64,000 bases of DNA from G965222505 sp965222505 (GTDB lineage: Bacteria > Bacteroidota > Rhodothermia > Rhodothermales > DATKEJ01), in assembly GCA_965222505.1 (NCBI GenBank), contig OZ244956.1, forward strand, positions 1,054,001 to 1,118,000, in the 5' to 3' direction. Under the pieces are notes generated by a model that saw only the letters and a list, made by a program, of their open reading frames with translations, had not been told where the DNA came from and did no database searches. A program made the position numbers and the translations under genes. Shown in pieces: positions 42,135 to 50,717 of this stretch (positions within the stretch are counted from its first letter, which is position 1; each line of letters begins with the position of its first letter).

Positions 42135-42523
42135 CGGCGATATCCCTTCTTACGGCTGTGCCAGACCCTGGGAGATGCCTCTTCTTACGGCTGTGCCAGA
42201 CCCTGGGAGATGCCGGATCGGAGTCCGGCATGACAGGTACCCTCCATGTCGCACTCGCATGTTATCCTCCATGTCGCACTCGCATGTTATCCTCCATGTC
42301 GCACTCGCATGTTATCCTCCATGTCGCACTCGCATGTTATCCTCCATGTCGCACCGGACCTCGATCCGGTGCCTCCACAGGCCAGCCCCCTCTAATTCTG
42401 CACATCCCTTTCAACTCACCTGTGCATTTCATATCTTTAGCCTCACTTCGTACCGAACGATATGCCACTCCCGGCGGGCGCTGCATCCCCCACCTCCCTT
42501 TACCTGCCGTGTACCTTTACCCC
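42135..42523. repeat. REP palindromes, 34/35-bp duplication and 25-bp tandem array
   Basis: A unit opening CTTCTTACGGCTGTGCCAGA and closing GGGAGATGCC occurs twice (42147 and 42181). The second runs into the REP hairpin ATGCCGGA/TCCGGCAT (42210-42231). Then a 25-bp unit, from CCTCCATGTCGCAC to ATGTTAT, repeats 4.5 times (42241-42354) and ends at another palindrome, CACCGGA/TCCGGTG (about 42352-42371). The rest up to 42523 shows no gene; the upstream extension of the next reading frame is repeat DNA. Confidence 0.85.
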
Positions 42524-44773
42524 ATGAAACACCTGCTCTGGGCCATATGCTTATCCCTTTGCCTTCCCTCAAGCGCACTGGCCCAAGACGTAATACTGCA
42601 CGTCGACATCAACCACCCCGCTGCAGATGATGCCAACGACGGCTCGGCCAACTTCCCCCTGTTGAGCATCCAGGAAGCCGCCAACCGCGCCCTGGACAAC
42701 AAATTTGCTGACCTGAGTACCCACGTCTGGATCCATCCCGGCACCTACCGGGAATCCATCGAACTGCTGCGCTATACCAACTGGCCCACGAACTGGCCGA
42801 ACCTCCTCGCCCCGATGACCTTCGAAGCCATAACACCCGGCACAGCCATCGTCTCCGGGGCCGACCCATGGACCGACTGGACCTTCGATGCCGGATCGGG
42901 CGCTTACACGGCCTCCTGGCCCTATGACTGGGGCCTCGGTCCGCCTGCGTTCATGTGGGCCCCGCCTCCCTTGCGCAACCGCGCCAACATCCAAGTGGAC
43001 GATATCGTGCGCAGGCGTGAGATCCTCTTTATTGACGATGTTCATCAACGCCAGGTCCTCTCCCTCGGCGAACTCACACCCGGCACGTACTATGTCGATG
43101 AAGCAGCCGACCTGATTTACCTGAACCCACCTGCCGGTACCGACATGGCAACCGCAGACATCGAAGCCGGTGTCCGGGAAAAGCTGTGGCTGCAAGAATA
43201 TGAACATTACGTCACCGTGCGTGGACTGGTCTTTGAACGAGCCGCGACTCGGTGGGAAGATGCCGTGGCCACCGTACGCTTCTCCGGGTCCAATCACATG
43301 CGCCTTGAAGACGTAGATATACGCTGGAATAACGGCACCGGCTTTTATGTAGGCGATACCGATACCGCCATCGTGCGTAACGTCCGGATGAATGACAACG
43401 GATGGGACGGCTGGAGTTCATGGCATGTGCGCGATTTTCTGGCTGAATACACCGAAACCAACTACAACAACTGGCGCGGAGACTGGGGCGGTCTGCACGG
43501 CGATCTGGTGGGCAACAAACTCTTTACGGTACACGGCCTCATCATTCGGAACCACAAAGCCATCGGCAATTTATCTCGTGGCCTGTGGCTCGACTACGAC
43601 AACATCGGCGTTACCCTCGATTCCCTCCTCATTACCGACAACCTCAGTGATGGCCTCGACCTGGAAGCCAACCAGGGGCCAATCCACATCACCAATAGCG
43701 AGATCTGCAACAACGGTGGCTTCGGCCTCTTTGCGGCCAACTCCGAGAAAGGTATTCTTGACAATAATGTAATCTGCAATAATGCCTCCGGCCAAATTAA
43801 TGCGACCGGTGAGACCTTCGGCAGGTTCGTACCTAACTGGGAAACCGGCATCAGTAGAGAGTTGTTCTTGTTGAACTGGGAACTTCAAAACAACACGTTC
43901 TCAGGCTCTGGTCTCGGCAACCTGTTCTCCACCACATTAAGTAGTTCGGGCTGGGACGACTTCATCTCGTCCTTAGCCATAGACCATAACACGTGGTGCC
44001 ACATTACCCGTACCGATGTTTACCGCGTCGAAGGGGCTGTGCTGGTGGATTTCCCCGGCTGGCAGGCCATAACAGGACAGGAAGCCCACTCGGTCTTTAG
44101 CTGTGGGCCAGAACCAGCGACTGTGGTGGATACCAAGATCTACCTGTCCGGCCCCTACACGACATCCGCGTTGGATACGACGCTGCAAGAACTCGGGCAC
44201 CTCCCCCCAAACCAACCCTACGCAAATCCCCCCTGGAACTACCCAGGTACAGAAAACATTACTGCTCCGGAGCATGTGGTGGATTGGGTGCTGGTCAGTC
44301 TGCGCACCGATCCCACAGCCCCTTCAACCATCGCCACCCGTGCGGCCCTGCTGTTGAACGATGGTTCGATTGTAGACCTCGACAACCAATCACCGGTGGC
44401 TTTCGACGGTGTACCCCCAGGTGATTATTACGTTGTGATCCAACACCGAAATCACCTGGGCGTGATGAGTGCCGGGCAGGTCGCGCTGGATACGGCTTCC
44501 GCACGATATGATTTTACAACCGCTGCCACGCAGGCATATGGACCAAGCCCCATGCATCCGCTCCCGGATGGTTCATTTGCCCTATGGGCCGGTGATGGAG
44601 ATGGGAACGGGCAGGTTACCGCTTTTGATATCCTGCAGGTGTGGCATCCTCAAAACGGCACCAATGGGTACTTGGATGGCGATTTCAACCTGAACGGGCA
44701 GGTCACGGCCTTCGACATGTTGCAGTACTGGCTGGTATCCAACGGGCGCAGTTCGCAGGTCCCTGGCGAGTAA
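42524..44773 (+). CDS. Secreted right-handed beta-helix protein with dockerin-like C-terminus
   Basis: About 749 residues. A signal peptide (LLWAICLSLCLPSSALAQ) precedes a DUF1565-like start (AADDANDGSANFPLLSIQEA) and WIHPGTYRESIELL. A parallel beta-helix follows, with LVFERAATRWEDAVATVRFS, LEDVDIRWNNGTGFYVGDTD, DNLSDGLDLEANQGPIHITN and ILDNNVICNNASG. The last 60 residues hold two calcium-loop repeats, GDGDGNGQVTAFDILQVW and GDFNLNGQVTAFDMLQYW, like type I dockerins. Beta-helix proteins of this kind are polysaccharide lyases or epimerases; no catalytic residues are claimed. The start is the ATG at 42524 just before the signal; the frame upstream is repeat sequence. Confidence 0.85.
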   Translation: MKHLLWAICLSLCLPSSALAQDVILHVDINHPAADDANDGSANFPLLSIQEAANRALDNKFADLSTHVWIHPGTYRESIELLRYTNWPTNWPNLLAPMTFEAITPGTAIVSGADPWTDWTFDAGSGAYTASWPYDWGLGPPAFMWAPPPLRNRANIQVDDIVRRREILFIDDVHQRQVLSLGELTPGTYYVDEAADLIYLNPPAGTDMATADIEAGVREKLWLQEYEHYVTVRGLVFERAATRWEDAVATVRFSGSNHMRLEDVDIRWNNGTGFYVGDTDTAIVRNVRMNDNGWDGWSSWHVRDFLAEYTETNYNNWRGDWGGLHGDLVGNKLFTVHGLIIRNHKAIGNLSRGLWLDYDNIGVTLDSLLITDNLSDGLDLEANQGPIHITNSEICNNGGFGLFAANSEKGILDNNVICNNASGQINATGETFGRFVPNWETGISRELFLLNWELQNNTFSGSGLGNLFSTTLSSSGWDDFISSLAIDHNTWCHITRTDVYRVEGAVLVDFPGWQAITGQEAHSVFSCGPEPATVVDTKIYLSGPYTTSALDTTLQELGHLPPNQPYANPPWNYPGTENITAPEHVVDWVLVSLRTDPTAPSTIATRAALLLNDGSIVDLDNQSPVAFDGVPPGDYYVVIQHRNHLGVMSAGQVALDTASARYDFTTAATQAYGPSPMHPLPDGSFALWAGDGDGNGQVTAFDILQVWHPQNGTNGYLDGDFNLNGQVTAFDMLQYWLVSNGRSSQVPGE

Positions 44774-46197
44774 TCATGCGCCCCATTCCGTATGGAACGT
44801 CCCCTCCCGGTCGATGCGCTGGTAGGTATGTGATCCAAAGAAGTCCCGCAACCCCTGGATGAGATTGGCCGAAACCCGTTCGCTGGTCATGGCCTCGAAA
44901 CTGGCAAGGGCTGAGCCCAGACAGAACAAGGGTGCCCCATGCCGGAACCCGAAGGACACAACAGATCGGAAGCTGGGCAAGACGCCCTGTAGATCCTGCG
45001 CAATCTCCGGAATGGCCAATAAATCGGTTTGTTTAGAACCCGCAAAGGCTGCATGCAATGTGTTCAGGATTTGCGCCCGAATGATACAGCCGCCTTCCCA
45101 GATCCGGGCAATTTCCGAGAAATTGAGGTCCCATTCCTGTTCCTGAGCAGCCACCTTCAGCAACCGAAACCCCTGGGCATAACTCATCAGCATACCCGCA
45201 TACAAGGCATGCTCCAGGTGTTCAATGAATACCTCGCGTTCCACGTCCACCTTGAGCCGGGGTTTGGTATAATGCTGGCTCAGCACCGTCCGATTTTGCT
45301 TGTAGCTTGAAACCGTACGGGCATACACGGCCTCGGTGATGGTGGACAATTCAACCCCGCGTTGAAGCCCCTCAATAGCCGTCCACCGGCCTGTGCCTTT
45401 CTGCCCGGCCTTGTCCAGAATCATGTCGATGATGTACGTCTTCCCGCCCCCCGTCGGCCCATGCATGTTATCCACTTGCCGAAAAATGGGCACCGCAATT
45501 TCGAAGAGGTAGGACTGTAGTTTCCCGGCGTTGTACCGTTCAAAAACATCGCCGATTTCGGGCGGATCGAGTTGATAAATGTTTGCCAACATCCCATAGG
45601 CTTCGGCCATCATTTGCATGACCGCGTATTCAATCCCATTGTGGACCATCTTCACGAAATGCCCCGCCCCGTTGGCCCCGATGTACGTCACACATGGGCC
45701 ACCCTGAAATCTTTGGCCGCAATAGCTTCCAAAATGGGGCGCAGATCATCCCAGACCTCCCGGCTCCCACCCGGCATCAGGCTCGGTCCGTTGAGCGCCC
45801 CTTCTTCCCCACCGGACACTCCGCATCCAAAAAAGTGCAGCCCCTTGGCGGCCAGATCTGCCTCCCGACGGATGGTATCGGTGTAAAGCGAATTGCCACC
45901 ATCAATGATGGTATCGCCTTCCGCTAAATGCGGAAGCAGGGTGGCCACAACTTTGTCTACGGCCACTCCAGCCTTGACCATCACCATGATCTTGCGGGGC
46001 GCCTGAATGGACGCCACAAAATCCGCAAGCGCCTCCTGACCCCGCAACCCATCACCGCCGTGTTCATCAATGAAGGCGTGCATTTTTTCAGTGGTTCGGT
46101 TATAGACCGATACGGTGTAGCCACGACTGGCCACGTTCCGTGCGAGGTTCTGGCCCATAACAGCCAGGCCGATGATTCCGAAGTCAGACTTTTTCAT
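44774..46197 (-). pseudogene. gnd: 6-phosphogluconate dehydrogenase (decarboxylating), frameshifted
   Basis: Two minus-strand frames together make a 474-residue 6-phosphogluconate dehydrogenase. The first (45688-46197) has the NADP fold GIIGLAVMGQNLARNVASRG and CGVSGGEEGALNGPSLMPGG, then ends KDFRVAHV and stop. The second (44774-45691) continues TYIGANGAGHFVKMVHNGIE with the catalytic Lys, then KAGQKGTGRWT and the C-terminal YQRIDREGTFHTEWG. Sequence GATTTCAGGGTGGCC near 45710 lacks one base; TTCCAGGGT would restore DFQGGPCVTYIG. Everything else is conserved, so the mutation is recent, or a sequencing error. The enzyme makes ribulose 5-phosphate, substrate of RpiA. Its stop abuts the beta-helix gene stop tail to tail. 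Confidence 0.9.
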
Positions 46198-46375
46198 AGA
46201 GATGGAAGTTCAGAGAAGTGAAGAACATGCGAACCTCAAAGTACAAATCCTGGAAATGCAATGAAAGGGAGCGTTCTTCACGAGCGTACAACAGACAAAT
46301 GCCTTCCCTATTGCGTTTCCTGATTCAATTTGTTATCGTTTCAAAATCCTGTTCCTCTCTCCCCCTGTACACCAC
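46198..46375. other. Divergent spacer between gnd and the LVIVD cluster
   Basis: 178 bases without a gene. It holds one short GTACGCTCGC-family relic (CACGAGCGTACAACAGAC, 46278) and the two start regions. Confidence 0.5.
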
Positions 46376-47707
46376 ATGAGAAATATGCATCTACACCGAT
46401 GCGTTGCGGCTTTCGTTACCCTGGCCTTCCTCGCCCCACCACTCTATGCCCAATCCGATGATGCCCCCGGTACCCGAAACGTGAAGCTCGTGGGCCATCT
46501 GCCCCTGGGAGGATTGCAACCCGGACCGGACGGCCGCCCCGGACGCCGTACCGGCGACGTAGAACTTGAGCAAAACCTGGACCGGCCCTATGTCTACATC
46601 GCACGCCGCTTTGCACCACAAGGCTTCGATATTATTGACTTGACCCATCCGGCCCGGCCACGCCTCCTTACCTCCTGGCAATTGCCTGACGAAGCCCCTT
46701 CAACAGAAGCCGGTACCACAGACATCACCTATTTCATGGCAGACGGGCGCACCTACGTGATTCAGGCCTTTCAGTTTTCTGAAGGCTCGGCCCTAGCCGA
46801 GGTAGGCGCCGTCGTGATTGATGTGACCGATCTACCAAATACCGATGGCCTCCGGGAAGTCGCACGGCTTACCTCCCCCATGGGATTTAACAGCCTGTTC
46901 GTGTACCGCCATGCAGATGGGCGAACCCTCCTGCTGGCCTCGGGCGGTGCCGACTTACAGGTTTATGACCTGAATATCCTAATCCAGTCTGGCCCGGAGA
47001 ACGCACAAGTGACCACACTGGAAACCCCACCCCAGCTCGACCCGAAGGCCAAAGGATTCGACTACGCATTTGCCGGTTTCCACCCTGAAACCCAGCAGGA
47101 CCGCCTATACGGAGCCGGAGGGGGCGGCTACTACGTGTATGACATCTCAGATGTAAAGGCCCCCGAATTGCTAACCTCGGTCAGTTCAGCAGCGGTGCAA
47201 CGGGGACAACGCATCGTGCCCTCACCTGACGGACGTTATGCGGTAACCTCGGCCGCTTACCGGCTGTCCCCCCTCCGGATATTCGACTTACAACCCGGCC
47301 TCGACAAATCCCTGAAACGGATACGCACGGCGACCGGCGCATGGATGGCAGATTGGCGCAATTACGCCCGGCAGTTTGAAGTCCGCTGGCCGTATGTGTT
47401 TGTGGCCGCCCGTCAGGATGGCCTGCAAATTTTCAACATGCGCGATGCTACGGAACCCTACACCATCGGCTACTACCGCACCTGGACCGGCCCCGCCCCT
47501 GCCCTCAAGGATCGCGCCCTGGACGATACCGGAGCCGGAGACGTAGATGTCCGCAATGCCGATGGGCTGATTGTGGTAACCGATTTTAACACCGGTCTCT
47601 GGACCTTTTCGCTGGAAGGCTTCCAGGGCTGGGAAGGCCGAGGCTGGGGCCTCCCGAATGTGTCCAGTGTGCAAGACTGGGAAAACGGACCGGATGGGGT
47701 GTATTGA
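46376..47707 (+). CDS. LVIVD-type beta-propeller protein, paralog 1 (conserved His lost)
   Basis: A 443-residue exported protein (signal FVTLAFLAPPLYAQ). Blade-like repeats VYIARRFAPQGFDIIDLTHP, VGAVVIDVTDLPN, LQVYDLNIL, GGGGYYVYDISD and VFVAARQDGLQIFNM are of the LVIVD type. Compared with the two paralogs that follow, it replaces most of their shared histidines: FHNIF is FNSLF, YHDF is YAFA, GHTF is GQRI, HNHE is RQFE. If those residues bind metal, this copy cannot. Its TGA stop is part of a TGATTGGTAATTG repeat. Family function unknown. Confidence 0.75.
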   Translation: MRNMHLHRCVAAFVTLAFLAPPLYAQSDDAPGTRNVKLVGHLPLGGLQPGPDGRPGRRTGDVELEQNLDRPYVYIARRFAPQGFDIIDLTHPARPRLLTSWQLPDEAPSTEAGTTDITYFMADGRTYVIQAFQFSEGSALAEVGAVVIDVTDLPNTDGLREVARLTSPMGFNSLFVYRHADGRTLLLASGGADLQVYDLNILIQSGPENAQVTTLETPPQLDPKAKGFDYAFAGFHPETQQDRLYGAGGGGYYVYDISDVKAPELLTSVSSAAVQRGQRIVPSPDGRYAVTSAAYRLSPLRIFDLQPGLDKSLKRIRTATGAWMADWRNYARQFEVRWPYVFVAARQDGLQIFNMRDATEPYTIGYYRTWTGPAPALKDRALDDTGAGDVDVRNADGLIVVTDFNTGLWTFSLEGFQGWEGRGWGLPNVSSVQDWENGPDGVY

Positions 47708-47765
47708 TTGGTAATTGATGAATGGGTATTGGTGCTGTAGGTAGTAAATGCCCAATCACCAATAC
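47705..47765. repeat. TGATTGGTAATTG repeat, copy 1
   Basis: The sequence TGATTGGTAATTG begins with the stop codon of the preceding gene. GGGTATTGGTG and CACCAATACCC (47723 and 47756) are inverted within it, giving a loose hairpin. A related copy follows the stop at 50580, and further pieces lie at 55014-55135. Confidence 0.6.
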
Positions 47766-47794
47766 CCTCCCTCCGATTTGAAGCACAGCTAAAC

Positions 47795-49180
47795 ATGAAA
47801 CATATCCCTTCCATGAAACCCTCTCTCCTCCTCTTCCTCCTCTGCGGCACCCTCTCGGCTCAGGGCCTCAAGCACCCTTCGCATCCACCTCCGCCCGGTG
47901 AGCGGGGCAGTCCCAACATGAAGGTGTTGAGCCATATTCCGCTGGGTGCGCCTCAATCGGTCTCTGATATCGAGATTGAGCAGGATGTGGACCGGCCCTT
48001 TGCCTATGTGGCACGCCGCATCCATGAAATCGGCTTTGACGTGATTGATCTCTCCGACCCGGAGCATGCCAAGGTGATTTATCGGTGGCGCATTGAGGAC
48101 CAGGATCTACACCAGGGCGGGGCAATGGATGGGCGGTATTTCAAACATGAAGGGCGGTACTATTACATCCAGTCGGTCCAATTCCGGCAGGGTGGCCCCA
48201 ATGCCGACGTGGGAGCCATCGTGTTCGATATGACGGATCTACCAGACGTCTCCAAGATCAAGGAAGTCGGGCGCATTCGCCAAAGCGATGCATTGGGTGG
48301 GTTCCACAACATCTTCTCCTATAAACACAGCAGCGGTCTACCTTTGTTGTTTGCCACCTCCGGCCAGCATGCCAAGGTCTTCGACATGGACCGCTTTCTG
48401 AAAGGGCATCAAACAGAGGTTTCGGCTCAGATTGCGGATGAGAACCATGCCTTGATTGGCAAAATTCCGATTGCCCAAACCGGCAACGATTGGTCTTCCG
48501 GCTATCACGACTTTTACGTGGGCTACCACCAGGAATCTGGTCAGGATCGGTTTTACGGTGGAGGAGGTAGCGGGTATTATGTGTTCGACATCACCAACCT
48601 GAAGGAACCGGAAATCCTGGCCACCATCCTCGGAGTACCGGGCGTCTCCTGGGGCCACACGTTTACCCCCACCCCGGATGGCCGCTATGCCGTAGCCGAG
48701 ACTGAGTTTCAGTATCAGCCACTCCGCATTTTTGACCTGCAACCGGCCCTTAACGGCGAGGAGAAGAACATCGACTACCCGGTCGGGGCCTGGCATGCAG
48801 ATTGGCAAACACTCGCCCATAATCATGAGATTCGCTGGCCGTATGTGTTCGTGTCCGGGTATGAAACCGGCCTCTCTGTGTTTGACATGACGGACCCCAC
48901 GCAGCCCTTTACGGTTGCCTACTACGATACCTTTGACGGCCCCCACAACAACCGCGCAGCCCGGCGGCCAGGCAGCCCCTACACCTGGGGCATCTATGAT
49001 GGAGCCTGGGGTGTGGACATCCGCAATGCCGATGGCTTGATCGTCGTGAGCGACATGACCACCGGGTTTTGGGCCCTCAAAATGGAAGGGTTTGACGGCT
49101 GGAATGGAGCCGATTGGGGCATGCCGAACGTCTCCAGCGCCCAGCCGTGGGATACGGGGCCAGCTACACCGGATGAATGA
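47795..49180 (+). CDS. LVIVD-type beta-propeller protein, paralog 2
   Basis: A 461-residue exported protein (signal LLLFLLCGTLSAQG). Repeats include YVARRIHEIGFDVIDLSDPE, IVFDMTDLPDVSKI, GSGYYVFDITNLKEPEILA, LRIFDLQPAL and YVFVSGYETGLSVFDMTDPT. It has all conserved histidines of the group: GGFHNIF, GYHDFYVGYH, GHTFTPTPDG, AWHADW and AHNHEIRWPY. Such propellers resemble selenium-binding-protein/methanethiol-oxidase folds, which use His-bound copper; that is an inference. Second of three in tandem, before a multicopper oxidase. ATG at 47795, or 47813. Confidence 0.78.
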   Translation: MKHIPSMKPSLLLFLLCGTLSAQGLKHPSHPPPPGERGSPNMKVLSHIPLGAPQSVSDIEIEQDVDRPFAYVARRIHEIGFDVIDLSDPEHAKVIYRWRIEDQDLHQGGAMDGRYFKHEGRYYYIQSVQFRQGGPNADVGAIVFDMTDLPDVSKIKEVGRIRQSDALGGFHNIFSYKHSSGLPLLFATSGQHAKVFDMDRFLKGHQTEVSAQIADENHALIGKIPIAQTGNDWSSGYHDFYVGYHQESGQDRFYGGGGSGYYVFDITNLKEPEILATILGVPGVSWGHTFTPTPDGRYAVAETEFQYQPLRIFDLQPALNGEEKNIDYPVGAWHADWQTLAHNHEIRWPYVFVSGYETGLSVFDMTDPTQPFTVAYYDTFDGPHNNRAARRPGSPYTWGIYDGAWGVDIRNADGLIVVSDMTTGFWALKMEGFDGWNGADWGMPNVSSAQPWDTGPATPDE

Positions 49181-49268
49181 TTTACGGTACAGCCGATACG
49201 TTTTCTGGACACGGCATACCGTGTCCCTACATTTAATTGGATTGAACCACATTTACTTGGATTGGACC
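49181..49268 (+). repeat. Spacer with GGACACGG palindrome and 20-bp direct repeat
   Basis: GGACACGGCATACCGTGTCC (49207-49226) is a near-perfect palindrome that recurs, changed on both arms, at 51290-51309. ACATTTAATTGGATTGAACC (49228) is followed at once by an imperfect copy, ending at the next start codon. Confidence 0.7.
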
Positions 49269-50582
49269 ATGCGGAATTTTTTGACCCTTTGTCTTTTGTT
49301 GATGTTGCCGATGATGGCGTTGGCGCAATGGACACCGGCAAACCCCGGCAGCGACAACATTGAGGTGCTTTCCCATGTACCCCTTGGCCCCCGGCTCAGC
49401 GTGGCCGACCTTGACGTGGAGCAGGAACTGGACCGGCCTTATGCCTATGTGGCCCGTATGGTCTACGGCGATTCCGGCCCGCGGGGCACCGACATTATGG
49501 ACATCTCTGACCCGTCCAACGCCAGACGCATCTACAGATGGCGCATCGAAAACCAGGACCTTCACCTCGGTACGGGCGGCATGGATGTGAAACACTTCAA
49601 ATGGAACAACCGGTATTATGTGGTGCAATCGCTCCAATTCCGACAAGGTGGCCCGAACAGCGACCTGGGGGCCGTTGTGCTAGATGTCACCGGGTTGCCC
49701 GACCCCGAAACCGTCAAGGAAGTGGCCCGCATCCGGGAGCCGGAACACCCCGGCGGATTCCACAACATCTTTGTCTATAAACATTCCAATGGACGGGTGC
49801 TGCTCTTTTCGACCGTCTCCGGCCCCTATACGCATGTCTATGACCTCGGGCATGTGGTGGAAGGTAAAGGAGATGAAGCCCTTATTGCTCGCGTCCCACT
49901 CCCCGACGATCAAGGCATGGGCAGCCGACGCGGGTACCATGACTTTTACGTCGGCTACCACGTCGATACCGCAACCGACCGCTTCTATGGCGGAGGCCTC
50001 GGTGGATATTACATCTACAACATCACCAATTTGGACCAACCTGAACTGATGGTGACGCTCACCGGTGTCTCAGGGGTCAAAAGCGGACATACATTCACCC
50101 CCACACCAGACGGCCGGTACGTAGTGGCAGAAACCGAATACCAGTATGCTCCGCTCCGCATCTTCGACCTGAAACCCGCCCTCGACGGCGAGCGCACCAA
50201 CATCAACCGCCCCATCTCAGCCTGGACCGCCGACTGGAAAAACCTGACCCATAACCACGAGGTGCGCTGGCCGTATGTGTTTGTGTCCGGGTACCTGGAT
50301 GGGCTGCAAATCTTTAGCCTCGAAGACCCTAAAAACCCGGTGACGGTCGGCTACTACGATACCTACCTCGGCCCACCGAACGAAGATCGGTATCCGGTGT
50401 TTAACGGCGCATTCGGTGTCGACATCCGCAATGCCGACGGGTTGATCGTCGTCAGCGATATGTCGACCGGCTTCTGGACCTTCCGCATGACCGGCTTCAA
50501 CGGCTGGCACGGCGACGACTGGGGCGTGCCCAACGTCTCCAGCGCCCAGGATTGGGACACCGGGCCGGAAGGCACGCAGTGA
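49269..50582 (+). CDS. LVIVD-type beta-propeller protein, paralog 3
   Basis: About 437 residues with signal peptide FLTLCLLLMLPMMALAQ. Repeats are YAYVARMVYGDSGPRGTDIM, VVLDVTGLPDPETV, GGYYIYNITNLDQPELMV, LRIFDLKPAL and YVFVSGYLDGLQIFSLEDPK. Histidines GGFHNIF, GYHDFYVGYH, GHTFTPTPDG and THNHEVRWPY are present, while the HADW of paralog 2 is TADW. The open frame extends 59 codons upstream into paralog 2, but the signal peptide fixes the ATG at 49269. The stop TGA is again the start of a TGATTGGTAATTGG repeat. Confidence 0.78.
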   Translation: MRNFLTLCLLLMLPMMALAQWTPANPGSDNIEVLSHVPLGPRLSVADLDVEQELDRPYAYVARMVYGDSGPRGTDIMDISDPSNARRIYRWRIENQDLHLGTGGMDVKHFKWNNRYYVVQSLQFRQGGPNSDLGAVVLDVTGLPDPETVKEVARIREPEHPGGFHNIFVYKHSNGRVLLFSTVSGPYTHVYDLGHVVEGKGDEALIARVPLPDDQGMGSRRGYHDFYVGYHVDTATDRFYGGGLGGYYIYNITNLDQPELMVTLTGVSGVKSGHTFTPTPDGRYVVAETEYQYAPLRIFDLKPALDGERTNINRPISAWTADWKNLTHNHEVRWPYVFVSGYLDGLQIFSLEDPKNPVTVGYYDTYLGPPNEDRYPVFNGAFGVDIRNADGLIVVSDMSTGFWTFRMTGFNGWHGDDWGVPNVSSAQDWDTGPEGTQ

Positions 50583-50717
50583 TTGGTAATTGGGCATTTG
50601 TGATTTTTGATTCGTGATTTTCTGGCACCCAATTACAAATCAAAAACCACCGATTACCAATCACATATATCAATGCTTCTTTCGATCTCATTCGTTTAAT
50701 CCTGCCTATTCAATCCA
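50580..50717. repeat. TGATTGGTAATTG repeat, copy 2
   Basis: TGATTGGTAATTGGGCATTT opens at the stop of the preceding gene. The inverse, ATTACCAATCACA, lies at 50653, so the 90-bp element is palindromic overall. No gene in this 135-bp spacer. Confidence 0.6.

Noticed and set aside
42158..42523. N-terminal extension of the beta-helix protein
   Set aside because: The frame is open only because of the 25-bp tandem repeats; a clear signal peptide begins at 42524.
44774..46197. Two separate genes (short 6-phosphogluconate dehydrogenases)
   Set aside because: The two frames are complementary halves of one enzyme, and a single added base joins them.
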